DNA from: Hypoxylon rubiginosum
Lineage: Eukaryota; Ascomycota; Sordariomycetes; Xylariales; Hypoxylaceae
Direction: 5' to 3'
Length of the DNA stretch: 64,000 bases
Assembly (NCBI GenBank): GCA_902806565.1
Contig: CADCXA010000058.1
Span: 186,001 to 250,000 of the forward strand
Shown here: positions 43,544-56,281 of the stretch, piece by piece
How positions within the stretch are numbered: position 1 is the stretch's first letter
How the letters are laid out: the number at the start of each line of letters is the position of its first letter
The notes under the pieces: generated by a model
Seen by the model: only the letters and a program-made list of their open reading frames with translations
What the model was told of the DNA's origin: nothing
Databases searched by the model: none
Position numbers and translations under genes: made by a program

Positions 43544-44182
43544 TCACCGTCGACCTATGATATTAGCTATCACACGCCGCAATCCATTAGGTCTCTTCTT
43601 CTCCTTTCTCTTTCTCTTCTTTCCCTTTCCCTTTTTCTCCTTCCCCTTCCTCTTCTTCTCCTTTTCGTTTTTTTTGTCTCGGCTTCTGTCGAAGATCGAT
43701 ATAACCTTCGCCATCGCCCGGCGAGTTGGAGCTGTGCTACTGTGCTGCGCATGTGTACTATCCCCGTAGAAAGCCTGCCTCATCTCCCTCCCCGATGGCT
43801 TCGTCTGCCCTATCTTGGCGGTGTCCCGCGAAAGTTCTTGCTCTAGCTCCTTCTTTGACCAGCGTCTTCGAAACAGCAATGTCTCAGGAGCATGACGGGA
43901 TTTGGGGTGCCAGAATTTTAACATATTGCGCCAGTAATCAGCCTCATCCGCTGAAGAGAACATGAAGCCCAATTTGCGTTCGTTTTCGAAGGTAATCCTG
44001 GTGATTGCTCTGGGAAAGTCGACGCTGACGCTGTTTCGTACCTGCTTGGGGTCCAGCTCATGACAGTGTGTGCTGAGATAAGTGAGGTAAGCTTTAGCGT
44101 GGCCCTCGGAGTTGAAAACGACGTTTATGCGGCGCGTCACAGAGATATACACGTGGAGCGTCAACGACTCTCCGTCTGCCAT
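43544..44182 (-). CDS. Unknown protein with Lys/Glu-rich low-complexity tail
   Basis: A single open frame of 212 codons. Residues 1-110 are ordinary globular-looking sequence with alternating beta-like and helical patterns (LTLHVYISVTRRINVVF; KLGFMFSSADEADYW), somewhat PH-like in rhythm, but no family was recognised. Residues 170-200 are a run of Lys, Glu, Gly and Arg (KEKKRKGKEKK) coded by a CTT/TCC-type pyrimidine repeat on the + strand at 43592-43678. The tail may be a basic nucleic-acid-binding or nucleolar signal, or simply the product of microsatellite growth. It is read divergently from the DUF6594 gene, 308 bp away. Confidence 0.6.
   Translation of the reverse strand: MADGESLTLHVYISVTRRINVVFNSEGHAKAYLTYLSTHCHELDPKQVRNSVSVDFPRAITRITFENERKLGFMFSSADEADYWRNMLKFWHPKSRHAPETLLFRRRWSKKELEQELSRDTAKIGQTKPSGREMRQAFYGDSTHAQHSSTAPTRRAMAKVISIFDRSRDKKNEKEKKRKGKEKKGKGKKRKRKEKKRPNGLRRVIANIIGRR
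43592..43678. repeat. CT-rich microsatellite-like tract within a coding exon
   Basis: Imperfect TTCTCC/TTCCCTTT repeats, pyrimidine-only over most of its length on the + strand. Confidence 0.65.
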
Positions 44183-44490
44183 ATTCGAAAGAAAGAAAAA
44201 TATCCTTTTGATATCGTGATTCCGTATGGTCTAGGATAAAATAATATTGAGGTGTAGTGTGGGGCAATACGCAATATATACTTCCTAAGAGGTAGGTATG
44301 GAAAGGTAATGCCGAATAGGTATCGCCGACTCGTGTTACCTCTGAGCCTCGATGACATGCAGCTGAAATGGATGAGCCAGGCAACAGACCTTGTAAAAGC
44401 CAATGATTCTGTTCCATTACCTTCGACTATCCTCGGTCTTCTTTGTACGGTTCAAGCGTTATTCTTACATTCTCTGTCCCGTAAGAAGGT
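44183..44490. promoter_or_regulatory. Divergent promoter of Lys-rich and DUF6594 genes
   Basis: Short intergenic stretch between two start codons. No specific element was recognised. Confidence 0.35.
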
Positions 44491-45491
44491 ATGGAATTAA
44501 ATACGGTGAAAGATGTTGAAAAGGGACTCACTGGTGAAAGCACCGGTGAAAGACAAGGCTCTGGTAACGCCAACGGAGAAGGCTCTACTACCGATGATTT
44601 TGATCCTCCACTCCATCAAGCCTTCTCATCTTCCTCTTCGAGTGCCCATAGTAACTCCAACAATTACGAACCCTTTCTGGATCTTGATGAACCGATGCTA
44701 TGGCTATCCTATATGGAGGGTAAATCCCTCATCAAGAAAGTTCAACCTTGGCCCTTTCTCGAGCAGCAACAGAAGGGCGACGACGAAAGCAACAATAAGA
44801 GCGGCAAAAATAGCTATAAAATCAACCTCGCTGAGCTGCAACGATTGCGGCTACAGGAGCTCCAGTACAAGCTCATTGGCCACGTTAGGAGAATGCATAC
44901 CGGGGAAGACGAGAAGGGAGACTGGAGAAATGATCTTCAGCAGTACGGTATGAACTCTGACACTTGGATGTGTGGCCTATTTAGAGATGAGGTAACTAAC
45001 CCGATTCGTTTCTGGGGCCTGCAGTAGAAGCATTGCAGAACCACGAATACATGGAAAAGTGCGGCATGGCATCAAGGGACCCGTTCCTGGTGACGGGTGA
45101 GAGACAGGTTTGTCGCATAGGCCTTAATACCGCGATGGCTGGTCTGGATGATAGTGGCATGGAACTCAAATACGTCAGCGGGTGGGAAGATAGTAGATCA
45201 TATCTACCCATTCCCGGTACACGAGGCATCAATCGAGTTCACCAGTTCGTAAACCGAGTTGTGGTTGCTACGGTTGGTGGCGGACTCCTAATCGGACCTA
45301 TGTGGCTCATGGTTATACACAACACTCGTGACACAGTTCTCATATCTACTACCGCCTTCGTTGTGGTATTCGGATTGATAATGGCTTGTATCCTGGATCG
45401 CTATATGGATATACTTTCCAGTACCGCTGCCTATGCTGCTGTCTTGGTCGTTTTTGTCGGCTTGACTGTCCAGCCTCGGCCTTCGTCATAG
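44491..45491 (+). CDS. DUF6594 membrane protein
   Basis: Two exons, 44491-44947 and 45025-45491, give 307 residues. The 77-nt intron (GTATGA to CTGCAG) joins LQQYVEALQNHEYME. The N-terminus is polar with a Ser run. A middle part rich in Leu, Arg and Gln (LAELQRLRLQELQYKLIGHVR) looks helical and possibly coiled. Three hydrophobic helices close the protein (VVVATVGGGLLIGPMWLMVI; LISTTAFVVVFGLIMACIL; AAYAAVLVVFVGLTV). This arrangement, with the YxEALxxxEYMEKC-like and RDPF elements before the helices, is that of DUF6594 proteins, which are numerous in ascomycetes and of unknown function. Confidence 0.78.
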
Positions 45492-46277
45492 AATGTCAAA
45501 AGGGGGTGCTGCTATCTTATGAGTTATGAGTTATGGGTTAGGGGCTAGGAGACAAGGTATCAGAGGCTAGACTAAGTACACAATGTAGTAATCGTGATTT
45601 AGAAGATCTCAATTTGGATCTCAATTCATCAAGTTTGTTTTATTTGCCCCAAGCCAGGTACACTACACTGAAACCTTCTAGGGAATACGGTTGTTATACC
45701 ACCCCCCAGGGATCTGACTTTCTCACTTTCTCTCTTGCGTTCCTCTTCTCCGTCGTGCTCTTTCTCAAGACTTTCTCAAAGCACTTACGCGGACGTACCG
45801 TACTCTCTCTTCTCTCTAGACACTGTCAGAGGTATCGCCATGGTTCTGCTCGATTCTCTTCACGTACTTCACTTCACTCCACTCTCAGATAATCGCCAGC
45901 ACTCGTCACAGCTCAACCGAAAAAGGGGGTAAGGAAAAACATCCACTCTCTCGATGAAAAAAATTCACAATGCTCTCAAGGATATCATTAAATTTCCTAC
46001 CGAAAGAGAAAATCGCCGCCGGGACACCTCCTTGAATAGAAAGCCGAAAGGAATCCAGTTGATTAATCGAGAAGAGTCGTTTCGGTAAGAAGTAGACGCA
46101 ACACTTCCCCACCAATTTGTATTGGTCGTAATCTCTGTGGTGTAAAACTCCAGGCTTACACTCGAGAGCTGTGGTGACTTTTGTGTAACTCCTCCACGGA
46201 CGCGGGTCCAGTATGTACAAGGGTCGGATTGGGTGATATGTTTGATGGGACGACGACAGCTGGAAAATCAGCTAGCA
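45492..46277. other. Convergent spacer, 0.8 kb
   Basis: Contains TC-rich sequence around 45715-45790 and no supported gene. Confidence 0.5.
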
Positions 46278-49200
46278 CTATGTGAAAATAGTGTCCGTGT
46301 TCTCAATGATGAACTGCACGACAATATTCTTGGAATGCATGTCCGTCATTTCACGCTCGATGTTGTGGTCTCTCATGATTGTGGGCGCAAACACCACAGC
46401 AAGATTCTTAGGGGTCATCTACTCGACTGTTAGCTAGGGGCTCATACGCGAAGCAGGGGGGAAATACTCACGAGATTTTCACGCTCCCGCGAAGCAACGC
46501 GGTGGAGGTGGAACATCAAGAATTCGAGACAATCCTTATGCGCTGCTGGAAGCTGATTGAATACATCCTGCAAGTGTGTGCATTTGTCCGCATCGGTTTG
46601 GATTGCTAGTAAAGTTAGTTTCGAGCTGGGGACGGTCAGATTTGCTTGCTTGGTACTTACAAGTTGTCTCGAGAATGCGATCGTAGACCTCATACGTTAG
46701 TAACGGCGTCGGTAATTTCCTGAAGTACTGCTTCAGCACGCTCGTTACGGCGGTGATGTCTATATCCGGGTCGGAAATGTCAAAGTCCCCATTCTTATCG
46801 AATCCTTCCTGGATAAACTTGGTCTGCGAATTTCCACCTGTCTTGCGGTAGATGCCTTCCATGTCCATGCCCCTGAGCTCGACTTCTTCGATACAGCGAG
46901 TCACGACACAGGGAATTTGGCGGCGCTCATGTTCGGTTCTCTCTGCGAGCTCAGAACCAAAAAGAACAGTCGGTGCTTCTGCAATGGCTGGAGTAGACAT
47001 GTTTGCCATAGTCATACTCTTCGGCATAGTTGCGGTCTTCTTGAACCCAAAGAAACCCTGGCGACCACCGTCTAGGGGTTGACGGTTCAGGCCATTTGGA
47101 GGAGGTGCATAAGGTGCATGAGGTGTATGCGAAACCGGCGACTCAACAGGTACAACGGTCATATTATAGGGAAGGCCAATGCTCTCGCCTGCCATACCCG
47201 GGTGACGCTCGCGTTCCGGTTGCTGGAAGGCTACGACGGTGCGGTTTACACCCTTGGCGATATTCTGGGCCATAGCTTTCGACCCCTTCTTCCAGTTGAA
47301 CTTCTTCACTTGGCCCTTTCCTATCTTGACCACAGTCGGCCCCGATTCGAGGATAGGCTCTTCTTGGTCACCAACCAGGGCAGACGAACCAGTCTGGATG
47401 CTAGAGCTGTCCAAGCTTATCGAGTGGTTTGACATGCCCTTGTGCTGATTGTATATCCCGAGCCCGTTCGGGGGTGATTTAGGGTCCGAATGATTCTTAA
47501 ATCTCTCCTGGATTTGATTCGTAAGGTCGTTGTTCAAGTCGGCCAACTGTGCGTTCTTAGAAACGAGTTGCTCAAATTCGACTCGAGCACGATCCCTTTC
47601 TGCGATCGCTCTGTGTTTCTCCTCTACGAGTTCGTCTCGTTCCGTATGAAGCTGCTCTAGGCTGGCTGACATAGACTGCTTCAGCTTCTCCAGCTTCTGG
47701 ACAAAGTCCCGCAGGGCAGATTCTTCCAGTTCACGAGGATCGATAGGCTGCTTGGTTTCCTTGGCCCTTTCCACGTATCCAGCCAGCACCTCCAACTGAC
47801 GAATCATTATTTCGGTTTGGGTGTCTAGTACGGATACCGTCTTACGCTTCTCTTCTAGCTTCTGGTTGAGATTTTTCAAATCCTTTTCGTTGTTGAACTG
47901 CCGCTCTAATTCTGCTACTCTCTGCTCGGAATTTCTAAGGCGACGCTTCAAGAGAACAGGATCGTCGTGCGTGGTTAATGATAGAGGGCTCGTAATATCA
48001 TGGCCGTTGCCATTCACCGCATCCTCCGCAATTGGGGTTTTTGGCCAACGAGGCGAGGTGGTGGTGCGTGTGGTTTCGCTGGCGCTGCGCGTATGGCCGA
48101 TGCGCGGAATGTTGCCCCCCGATTCCGTGCTATTTGTTCGTCCGTGGCGCACAGCGTTTGATACTCGGCGAAGTATCGATGAAGAACCTTCATCCGTCCC
48201 TAGAATACGAGCCATGTCCTCATCCATACTGAAGTCACCGCCCGAACTCCACCTAGGTAGTTTGGGGGATGTCTTCGGTTCACCAGCTGAGTTGACCGAC
48301 TCTTGACCCACCGCCGGTGCTGGTGGAGCAGGCGGTGCTCTCGGGGTCATATACGGATCAGGAGCTTTTTGTTCAGCTGCAGCAGGTCGTTGAGACGATG
48401 GGCCATTTACTACCAAAGATTGTTAGTGAACGAGAAAAGAAAAGAAAATCATGTTTTTCGTATATAGACTTACCATTCCTAGGAGCCGTAGTCGGCACTT
48501 CCTTTCTAGCTATGGGCTTCGCATTGTTGCTAATCGACGTGGCTAAAGAATCGTTGGACCGTACTTCATCGTCGTCTTTCAGGCGAGATTCTTGCGAGCT
48601 ACGCGGAGTGCCTGTCTGGTCACTCGTATGCAAATGTTGAGGCGATTCGGATACGGAGAGATTGGGGAATCCGTCTTTATCCTTTCGGCTAGAGCTACCA
48701 CTACCCCGAGAGCCTACGGATTCTTGGACTGCATTCGACTGGGAGTTCGTTCGAGAATTCAGCTTCTTACTCTTTGGCGCCTCTTGTAGCTTAAAATCGT
48801 CTGCGGGATGCGACCTTCCATTGGTCAATCTCTGAGGCCGGTCCTCTGTCATAGCGGGCGATGGTTTCGAGGGTATGTTCTTATCGCCCCTCGAAGACTT
48901 TGAAAGCTTCCTGTTCAAATCTCTCGGAGGTGGATTCTCGTAGTCGAACGAAGATTGTCGTCCCTTCTCTTGGAAAGCAATATGCGGCGTAGACGACTGC
49001 GAACTATCCTTTCTCTCTAATGCAGCAGTTGGCTTCGACAGACTGAAATAATCCTTCTCCTTCGGCTTCCTGTTGGGCTCGACAAGAGCTTCCGAGGTCG
49101 AACGGGGCGTTGCAGAGGGTACCGGACTCGGATCTAAAGCGACGGGTATGAAGAAACTCTGATCATCAGCATTGCTACCGGCGATGTCGCTGCTGGAGAA

Positions 49201-50074
49201 GATGGATGAATTTCGGTTGTTGCGATAGCTCTGGGATGGCAGTAAACCACCATCTCTACTAGTATGATCGACGGATCGTTCGGGTGATCTAGCTGGTCTC
49301 GAACTGCTCCTAGACGAATCGTTTCGGGGGTAAGAAGGTCGTGGTCGCGGAGAAAGTTCCGTAGGGGTGTCGGACTCAGGTTCGACACGATCGTTAGAAA
49401 AGGCGTTGGGGGGTATCGCATTAGGAGGGAGGGCCGGAAGTGACTTGTCGACTATCATAGGCGAGCTGTCTTTTTCGCGTGCCTTTGCCTGCGCGGCAGC
49501 TTTCGATTTCTTTCGACGCCTAGCCATTAGAGATTCATGGCAGTTCATACAAAAGATACCCTGAGAAGTCCTAGCATATCGTAAGTTCTCGATCTTCCTT
49601 TTGCAATTCCTACACCGGAAACAGGCGGCACAGAAGGCTTGGTCGCCGGTAAGAATTGCGAGGTCTTCGATCTTATCGCCGCAGGCGCTGCAGCTATAGG
49701 TGCAGTTATTGCATATGAGTGAGCCGTCGCCCAGCAGTAGGAGGTTCGCATCGGAATCGAGCAGGGTGCCGCAGGTATTACATCGAAAACAGTTGAGATG
49801 CCATCGGTTGCCAGCTATGATGAGGTTAGACAAATTAAACAGACAGTAGAAAGGGGGTTATGCTTTGGAGCATATCCTCGTGTCAGTATGAGTGGGTAGA
49901 TATTCCACGTACCTAGTTCAAACGCTTTGCCCTCCTCAAGGATCTACATTGGAACCATATTTTAGCAATCTGGGCCTCTTATTATTTAGATGCGCGCGCT
50001 CTTCTTACCTCTCCGCACCCTTTGCAGGGAAAGACATCATCGCTCTCCAAAGGGGTTTCTGTGTATTCGTCCAT
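46278..50074 (-). CDS. LIM-domain RhoGAP (Rga1/Rga2-like)
   Basis: Six exons, 50074-50009, 49943-49913 (31 nt), 49814-48474, 48409-46661, 46605-46472 and 46418-46278, give 1153 residues. The first joins rebuild FPCKGCGEILEEGKAFELAGNRWH in pieces, so LIM domain 1 is complete, with its zinc ligands; LIM domain 2 follows (CSACGDKIEDL...CRNCKRKIE). A long Ser/Pro/Arg-rich linker leads to a coiled coil at about 630-790. RhoGAP spans about 960-1153 with the arginine finger in EGIYRKTG and the closing MTPKNLAVVFAPTI. Family knowledge: this layout is that of yeast Rga1/Rga2, GAPs for Cdc42 or Rho in polarity. Alternative names from two frames (one LIM, one RhoGAP) belong to one gene. Confidence 0.93.
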
Positions 50075-51033
50075 GGTGATTTGCTATGGTTGAAGGCAGC
50101 CAGAACTATTTGTATCCCAGGCACAGCCAAATGGGCCGAGCCGACAGTTGAGGGAATAACCTTCCTTAGCTGTTAAAAAGGAAGGGTGTGTGGGTGTTAA
50201 TGCTGTAAGTCATGAAAGGCGACTGAGATGGGGCTGTCGCAATATTGTGGTTGCTCGGCCGAACTCGAAGGAAAAAAAGGTAATTCTGATATTGAAAAGC
50301 AGGCTGCGAATAATGCGAATAATACGATAATAATATGTCGAACACAAAAAAATAATCTCTAATAGGTCTGCTAGGACGATGGGCCGTTATTGTCGTCAAC
50401 GTAGGGCAGATCGCAGCGTAGCTTCGTAGAGGCTTCGCAGAGGCTTCGCAGAAGGCGTCGAATCGGCGGTCGAGGCAATCTGGCGAAATTCGGCAGGACG
50501 GCAACGAGAAGACGAGACGATACAAGACGAGATTGGGAACGGCGCAAAAGGGAGCGGACCCGAACGGCAGGTAACTCGGCCTTGTAAGGCGCTACGGTGT
50601 ACTGACGGTGTACTGCGAGTAATGTAATGATTTGGTATGTTGGTTGCGAGATGGGACGTAGAGGAACTTTGGGCGGTTGAACAAAAAGTAGCGAGCCACA
50701 AGGCGAAACACCAAGAGCAGGACGATGTGAAACTAGTCCACTTAGATGCCACTGCCACTCAACTGTACCGAGACTGGTACTGGGTCTGATGTCTGATGGC
50801 GGGCAGGATCAGGAACGTGGGAAAAGCAGGAACAGGGAATGATAATCTCGTTTGTTCGGTTATATGTAAGGAAACCGACTCGAATGTGAAGTATACAAGC
50901 CAATCAGTGAAGCAATCAAGTCAATGCAATTCAATTCAATGAATCACAAAGTACAGATGATTAAGGTCGAAGTTTCGAAGTTCGGGGGCACGGGAAAGGG
51001 GGGGGGGATCGCAAACGTGGAGGGGGGAATTGG

Positions 51034-51076
51034 CGGATAGTGGATGGTAAATGGTGAATGGTGGATGGTTAATGGA
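51034..51076. repeat. Degenerate 7-base tandem repeat (GGATGGT-like)
   Basis: About six units: GGATAGT, GGATGGT, AAATGGT, GAATGGT, GGATGGT, TAATGGA. It is preceded by G-runs. Confidence 0.7.
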
Positions 51077-52280
51077 CGTTAATCGTTAATGGGCGTCGGT
51101 CGTGGACGGTCCACGGAGCCAGCAAAAGGTCTCGTCGTCTCAAAAGATGGACCCTTATTACAAGGTTGTAAGGGAACGATCGGGGTACCTTACCGTTACT
51201 TTACATATGTTCACCTATCAGATTGAGTATCCTTATCGGTACATAAATATGAACGTATGCCGTACTATGAGAAGCTCATATGCACGTACCCCTGAACTCA
51301 CCACATAGGCGTGTGGCTACGCCTAACATCTCTCGGATTTATAATATAGGCAGAATTAAGCAAGTCTATTGTGTATATGATTTCAAGTGTTCATTCGTCA
51401 AAGGAAGCAGTCAAAAAGAGAATACTGGATTTCAATTAGATTCTATTGTCCACATAAACCCATGCTGTTGTATGCATTAAAGCGTAGAATATAGAATGAC
51501 GCATGTGGAGATGTGGCATGTATTGTGCTTGTACCCTTTGTTGAACAAGGCCCTGCTCTGAACTAAAATAACAGGTAACAATGACAAATATTACCCGTGG
51601 CTAACCTTGACTACCTTGACTCCCTGTTCGAGCTGCCAAGGTAGACCTGTCAAGGTAGACAGACGACAGACATCCGTTGTCAGCTTATTACTCCGTACTT
51701 TCAAACTCTTAGGGCTGAGCAGGTATTGGGTAGGTTTAGCAATTGCATGCAAACTAATAACTCATTTGGGAATAATGAATACCGGGAAGAAGAAGGAAGG
51801 GACAGAGGAAATGGTTGCCGATGCCCCTAGTCACCGGAATAGTGGTGCTACTTGCATGAGGGTGGATGCTTCATAGTGAAAAAGGGTAGGCAAGGGCAGC
51901 TGTTACATATTACATATTACATCCAGGTAAAGAAACTGTTATTTTAAGAAGGTTTGGTAGACCATGGTTAACCCCGGAATCATCCCAAAGGTTGCGCGAC
52001 TCGCAAGATTCAAGATTCGCAAGCTTGGTCCTGGCTAAAGTGGTAGAGTGGCCCGTTACATGAATGCCAGGTACTTACACGTAGATGCACTATCAAGGTT
52101 ACAACCTTCGTTCATCTCAACTTTTAAGCACTGAGTTTATGTCAACCCGCGCAAGTAGGCTTATTACCAATTTCTTTATTAAAGTAAAAACTTATCAACA
52201 TTGCTAGCTATTTTTCTCTCTAGCGAGGGACGTAAGTATACCTACATGTATAAAAGGAACAAAATCATTGTTGGCATGGC

Positions 52281-52290
52281 TACCTAGGTA
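52281..52290. repeat. Palindrome TACCTAGGTA, copy 5
   Basis: Perfect copy in the gene-poor block; a near copy ending GGTC is at 55249. Confidence 0.8.
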
Positions 52291-55200
52291 ACGTCTTAAG
52301 AGGGGCTACACAATCCCTTGAGGCTCTATCATTCTGAGCTACATTTCCTTACCTTACCCTACCTCAATAAGTCTAGTTGCTAGAAAGTCAGCTATCGAAG
52401 AGCAGGGTGAGACTATACGAAGTAAGTCTAACCAATTCATATGGTAGATGAGAAATAATCCATGGGTACGAAGTACCTGTCAGTCTAATCCTCACCTCAG
52501 TGGCTATTATAAGAGGCATGGCCTCTCCGTCCAGCAGCCAGTCAGACAGATAGGCTATGTGCTAAGCATCGCGAACAAAACCACCTAATAAAGTTCTTCT
52601 GGCAGCACGACTCGCGCATCATCCCCCGGACGTGGTACTAGGTTCCCTTTACATACTTCCAAGGTTGATTCCCGTTTTTCTTGTACAACAAGACAAGACG
52701 GACAATGCATTGTCGACCGACGCGAAGAATCCCAACGCTAACGATCTACATGCCGTGGCACGCCCTGCAGAACGTGGCGGGTTCGTGTTACCGACCAAGT
52801 CTTGGGTTCCTGCTTCGAAGGCGGTCTGGCCCAGCAAGCCAGGAGATTGGCGTTGAACGAGCCCCATACCTACCATTTTCCTCGTGGGTGGGCATTCGGT
52901 GGCTTATTCCCAAGGGTTCTGAAAGCATTCTTTGCTGCACCAACCCGACCAAGAATCTCGTGCTCCCTATGTCACCGGCAGACCAAGTGCTTGGTGACAC
53001 CAGGTAAGGGTCCATCCCGCAAAACTGGAACTGAGAGATGAGCCAACTCTGTCTTCTTGCTGCCCGGTTCAAGCTTGAGCAGCTTCGTCTACATAGGCAG
53101 TATTCTTCTGTATTCAGGTTTCATATTCGTCATCAAGCTCCAACCTATGCCAACTAAGAGCCATTTCCTTTTTTTCTGGCATGTTTCTCAGTCAATGGCT
53201 TCGGGTATTTCTTTAATCGATTCTCCAGCGGCGGATTCTTCCGCGCACGCGCAGCCACGCAATATCCAATCCCAGGGTTGATCTGATTAGCAGACAGGGG
53301 GAACAGAAGCGAGTCAGGTCCCATTCAAGCCAAGGTCCCCAGGGTCTCCCAGAACTGTCCTGCACTAAAACAACTAAAACGTGTTTCAAGTTGAATATGG
53401 ACCACTCTCCTTCAGCCACGAAACGATTCAGGCAAATTATTTCCAACACCCTCATACCTTCTAATGGAATGCACCATACTGACATCACAGATATCACGAT
53501 ATTTCATCAATTTTTCTAAAAGCATACGTAAACACACAAGTTATAGGAGATAGGTATACGACTGTCGTTTTACCTTGCGGCAGAGAATCGAAAAGTTTTT
53601 CAAGAGAACAAACCTTCATACATACTATGCAGTAACTCGTCACATCTCACAAGTTAGAAGTGTCGGTGTATGTGCCTCTCTCCTTTTACACACCCAGGTG
53701 GTAAGGAGTTGAAATAAAGCCCCTGAGCTGATCTTTATATCCTGGAAAGTATCATGTCTACTTAATAGGATACCGTTGTACGGAGAGTTACCGACGTTTA
53801 AGAAAAGACTCGACATTCTCAAGTTCATCCTATCATACCATGCAGCATATATTCTGGGATCGGTATCCTAATAAAGAACAGACATTCATACGGGAGACCG
53901 TACCAGGGAGATTAGCGGCGGATCGCTTACAGCTCATCGTGCCGTTTCAGATTCGTATCCTGTGTCGCGGCCCACTTGAGACTTGGGAACCCCAGCCCTT
54001 TGGGCGGCGCAGTCGCGCTTGGTATTCTCCCAAGATCCGCCCTGCAGCAATGCAACAACATGCATTCAAGGTACACATATCATCTCCGGATGCACCTCAG
54101 CAACATGGATGAGAGTTGCTGTCAGATGCCTTCGATGCTACGTATCCTTAGTAGTCGATCCCGGGGCAGTGGTGCAAGCATATTTTCAAGTATTGGACAT
54201 TGGAACCTGGAATTACCAATGCAACTGGGAAATTTATTTTGGTAATTGTTCCTCTTTTTTTATTCAACGGCCTTCCCCAACCCCTTTTATTTCAAACTAT
54301 TTGCTCCTCAGACAGCACAGCCGTGGCTCGAATATTTGATCCAACAGCAGCCAGTGATCTTCCGGGGCTGCATTGCGTGGGAACGCGTAACCTCAGACTA
54401 GACCAGGCGCGTGGGAATAATTCCGCATCCTGCTGTATCCCCGGTCACCAGCTAAGAGTTGGTTTCTCTGCGTTGGCCGCGGAAAACGCCTATTTGAGCT
54501 GCTGTGTTAAAGTCTTGTGCACTTGATGCCTTGCATATCAACAAATGTCTTCAGCGACCGTGTCATATACTACGTTATACACAGACTATAGTATTCTCTT
54601 TGGCCAGGCGGTCCGGTTTAGAATTGTTCTCGGGCTTGCCGTCCAAGTTAAGCGGTCCGACACTACGACGGGGGATCAACAAGATGGCAGAGCGCACGGT
54701 TGGTGGACAACGATACGCGACCTAGATCTGATGGGCGATCATTAGGTGTCAGCAACGCCAAGCCTAAGAGAGGTGGACAGCGAAGACGCAGAGCTAGATC
54801 GCAAATGCGACACGATTAGTAATGAAGTTAACTACCTGGCTATCGTGTAGGTAGTTCAGAGCTCATAATGACGAGGATCAACACATATAATCATGAAAAA
54901 AAAATATCCGACTACTACTTCATTAGCCCTACGGTCTACCTATGAGGCTTGTCGGTTGTATAGATTTGAATGAGAATAAATCTAGCAAGACGTATAAATA
55001 TCGCTCATTGTTTCTTTCTTACTTCAACAGCAATTCCTACTTCTCTTAGGTAAACTAATAATCTCCTACAGCTAAGTCGTCTATTCAACAGGTAGCTAGG
55101 TCAAAAGAGGCAACCATTGTAGCACTGAATTAACCAAGTTAGTTGTGTGAGTAACTTCTAGTGTCGTTTCAGTGAGACAGTAAGTTGGAAACAGAACTCC

Positions 55201-55430
55201 TTTCTCATGTACCTAATCTAGCCTCTCTATAGTATGATCACTTCAAAGTACCTAGGTCTATACATGTTATTTCATCTTGTTTCTAACTATTAGAGGAAAC
55301 TTAATAGCAATATTAGCAAGGCAGGTCTTGATGGGCTAACGTGACACCAGGTTCTACGACAAAACTCATGCCAGCACGCATGAATTCCTAACTTGGAGTT
55401 ACTGATAAACCGTCCTGCATTGGGCTCCGC

Positions 55431-55610
55431 AAGAGACACGCCCAAGTGCATGGGCGTGCGCGCGGGAACCTGCTGTCTTCCTGCATGTTCCACCGTTTGA
55501 ATGCGACGGAGCGTCCGCCCCCAGCGCCTCCAGGCCTTCAAGAAACGGGGGGCGGACGCCACGAAAGCTCGTGAGATGCCGCACACGGCCTGCGTCTCGC
55601 ATGGTCGAAA
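55431..55610. ncRNA. GC-rich island with two strong hairpins; possible structured RNA
   Basis: This 180-base island is clearly more GC-rich than its AT-rich surroundings. CACGCCCA at 55437-55444 pairs perfectly with TGGGCGTG at 55451-55458 around a 6-base loop. GCGTCCGCCCCC at 55511-55522 pairs perfectly with its complement at 55548-55559 around a 25-base loop. No protein-coding signal was recognised, and the frames across it lack family features. An RNA or DNA-structural role is inference only; strand cannot be told. Confidence 0.3.
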
Positions 55611-56281
55611 AAAATTTCCCGAAGGCGGTTAGCTGCTCTGCGTCGCCCTCTCACGTTCCGTGCGACGCACCATCATCATTACCGGAGGGCGGTAGGGGAG
55701 AACTGATACCTACAATGCTTCTATTTCCGCCCCTTTTCTTTTTCCTGTAGACTCACAGCATTACACACATATCAGGTGCGCTTTACACGTACACACAAAC
55801 CGTCATCGGTGGCTCAGTCGTCGACCACGGTCGCACGAGTCTGTGCTGTCAATAAACTATTATCAACTTCAAGAAAAACATAACAGACCCAAAAAGCACC
55901 AACTTCCGTATGGGGTGGATGACAAGATAAGTAAAAGAGCGGTAACATATATAGATACCCCTTGACAAACATATATGTCGAATGCAGAGTAATCGTGGAA
56001 TCGAAACTCGATCTCCAAGGTCAAGCTTACCAAACAAGGGATAATGCCGAGCATCGAGGCTACTGCGCACTCTGTGAGTAAGGGAAGCAAACATCATCTT
56101 ATTATAGTAAGGAGCTGCGCATCTTGACTAATTCCCTCATTGTGGTGAACACGCAAAGTCGAATTAGCCAGCCAGCTATCAATTAATCAATCCACGTATC
56201 AAATCTTTCTAATTTTATAATTGTATTTCCCCTTCGCCCTCTTTAAGCAGCAGACCCTCTACAAGCAACCTTCCTTTTTCA
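55611..56281. other. Spacer before the GNAT gene 3' end
   Basis: Returns to ordinary AT content. No feature seen. Confidence 0.5.

Larger units (their letters stand above)
50075..55430. other. Gene-poor spacer, 5.4 kb
   Basis: No gene could be supported. The left part is the RGA 5' region. A block at 52600-54750 is open in several overlapping frames, but no family features or consistent introns were found. A poly-G run lies near 51000-51007, a 7-base degenerate tandem at 51034-51076, and a TACCTAGGTA at 52281. Confidence 0.45.
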
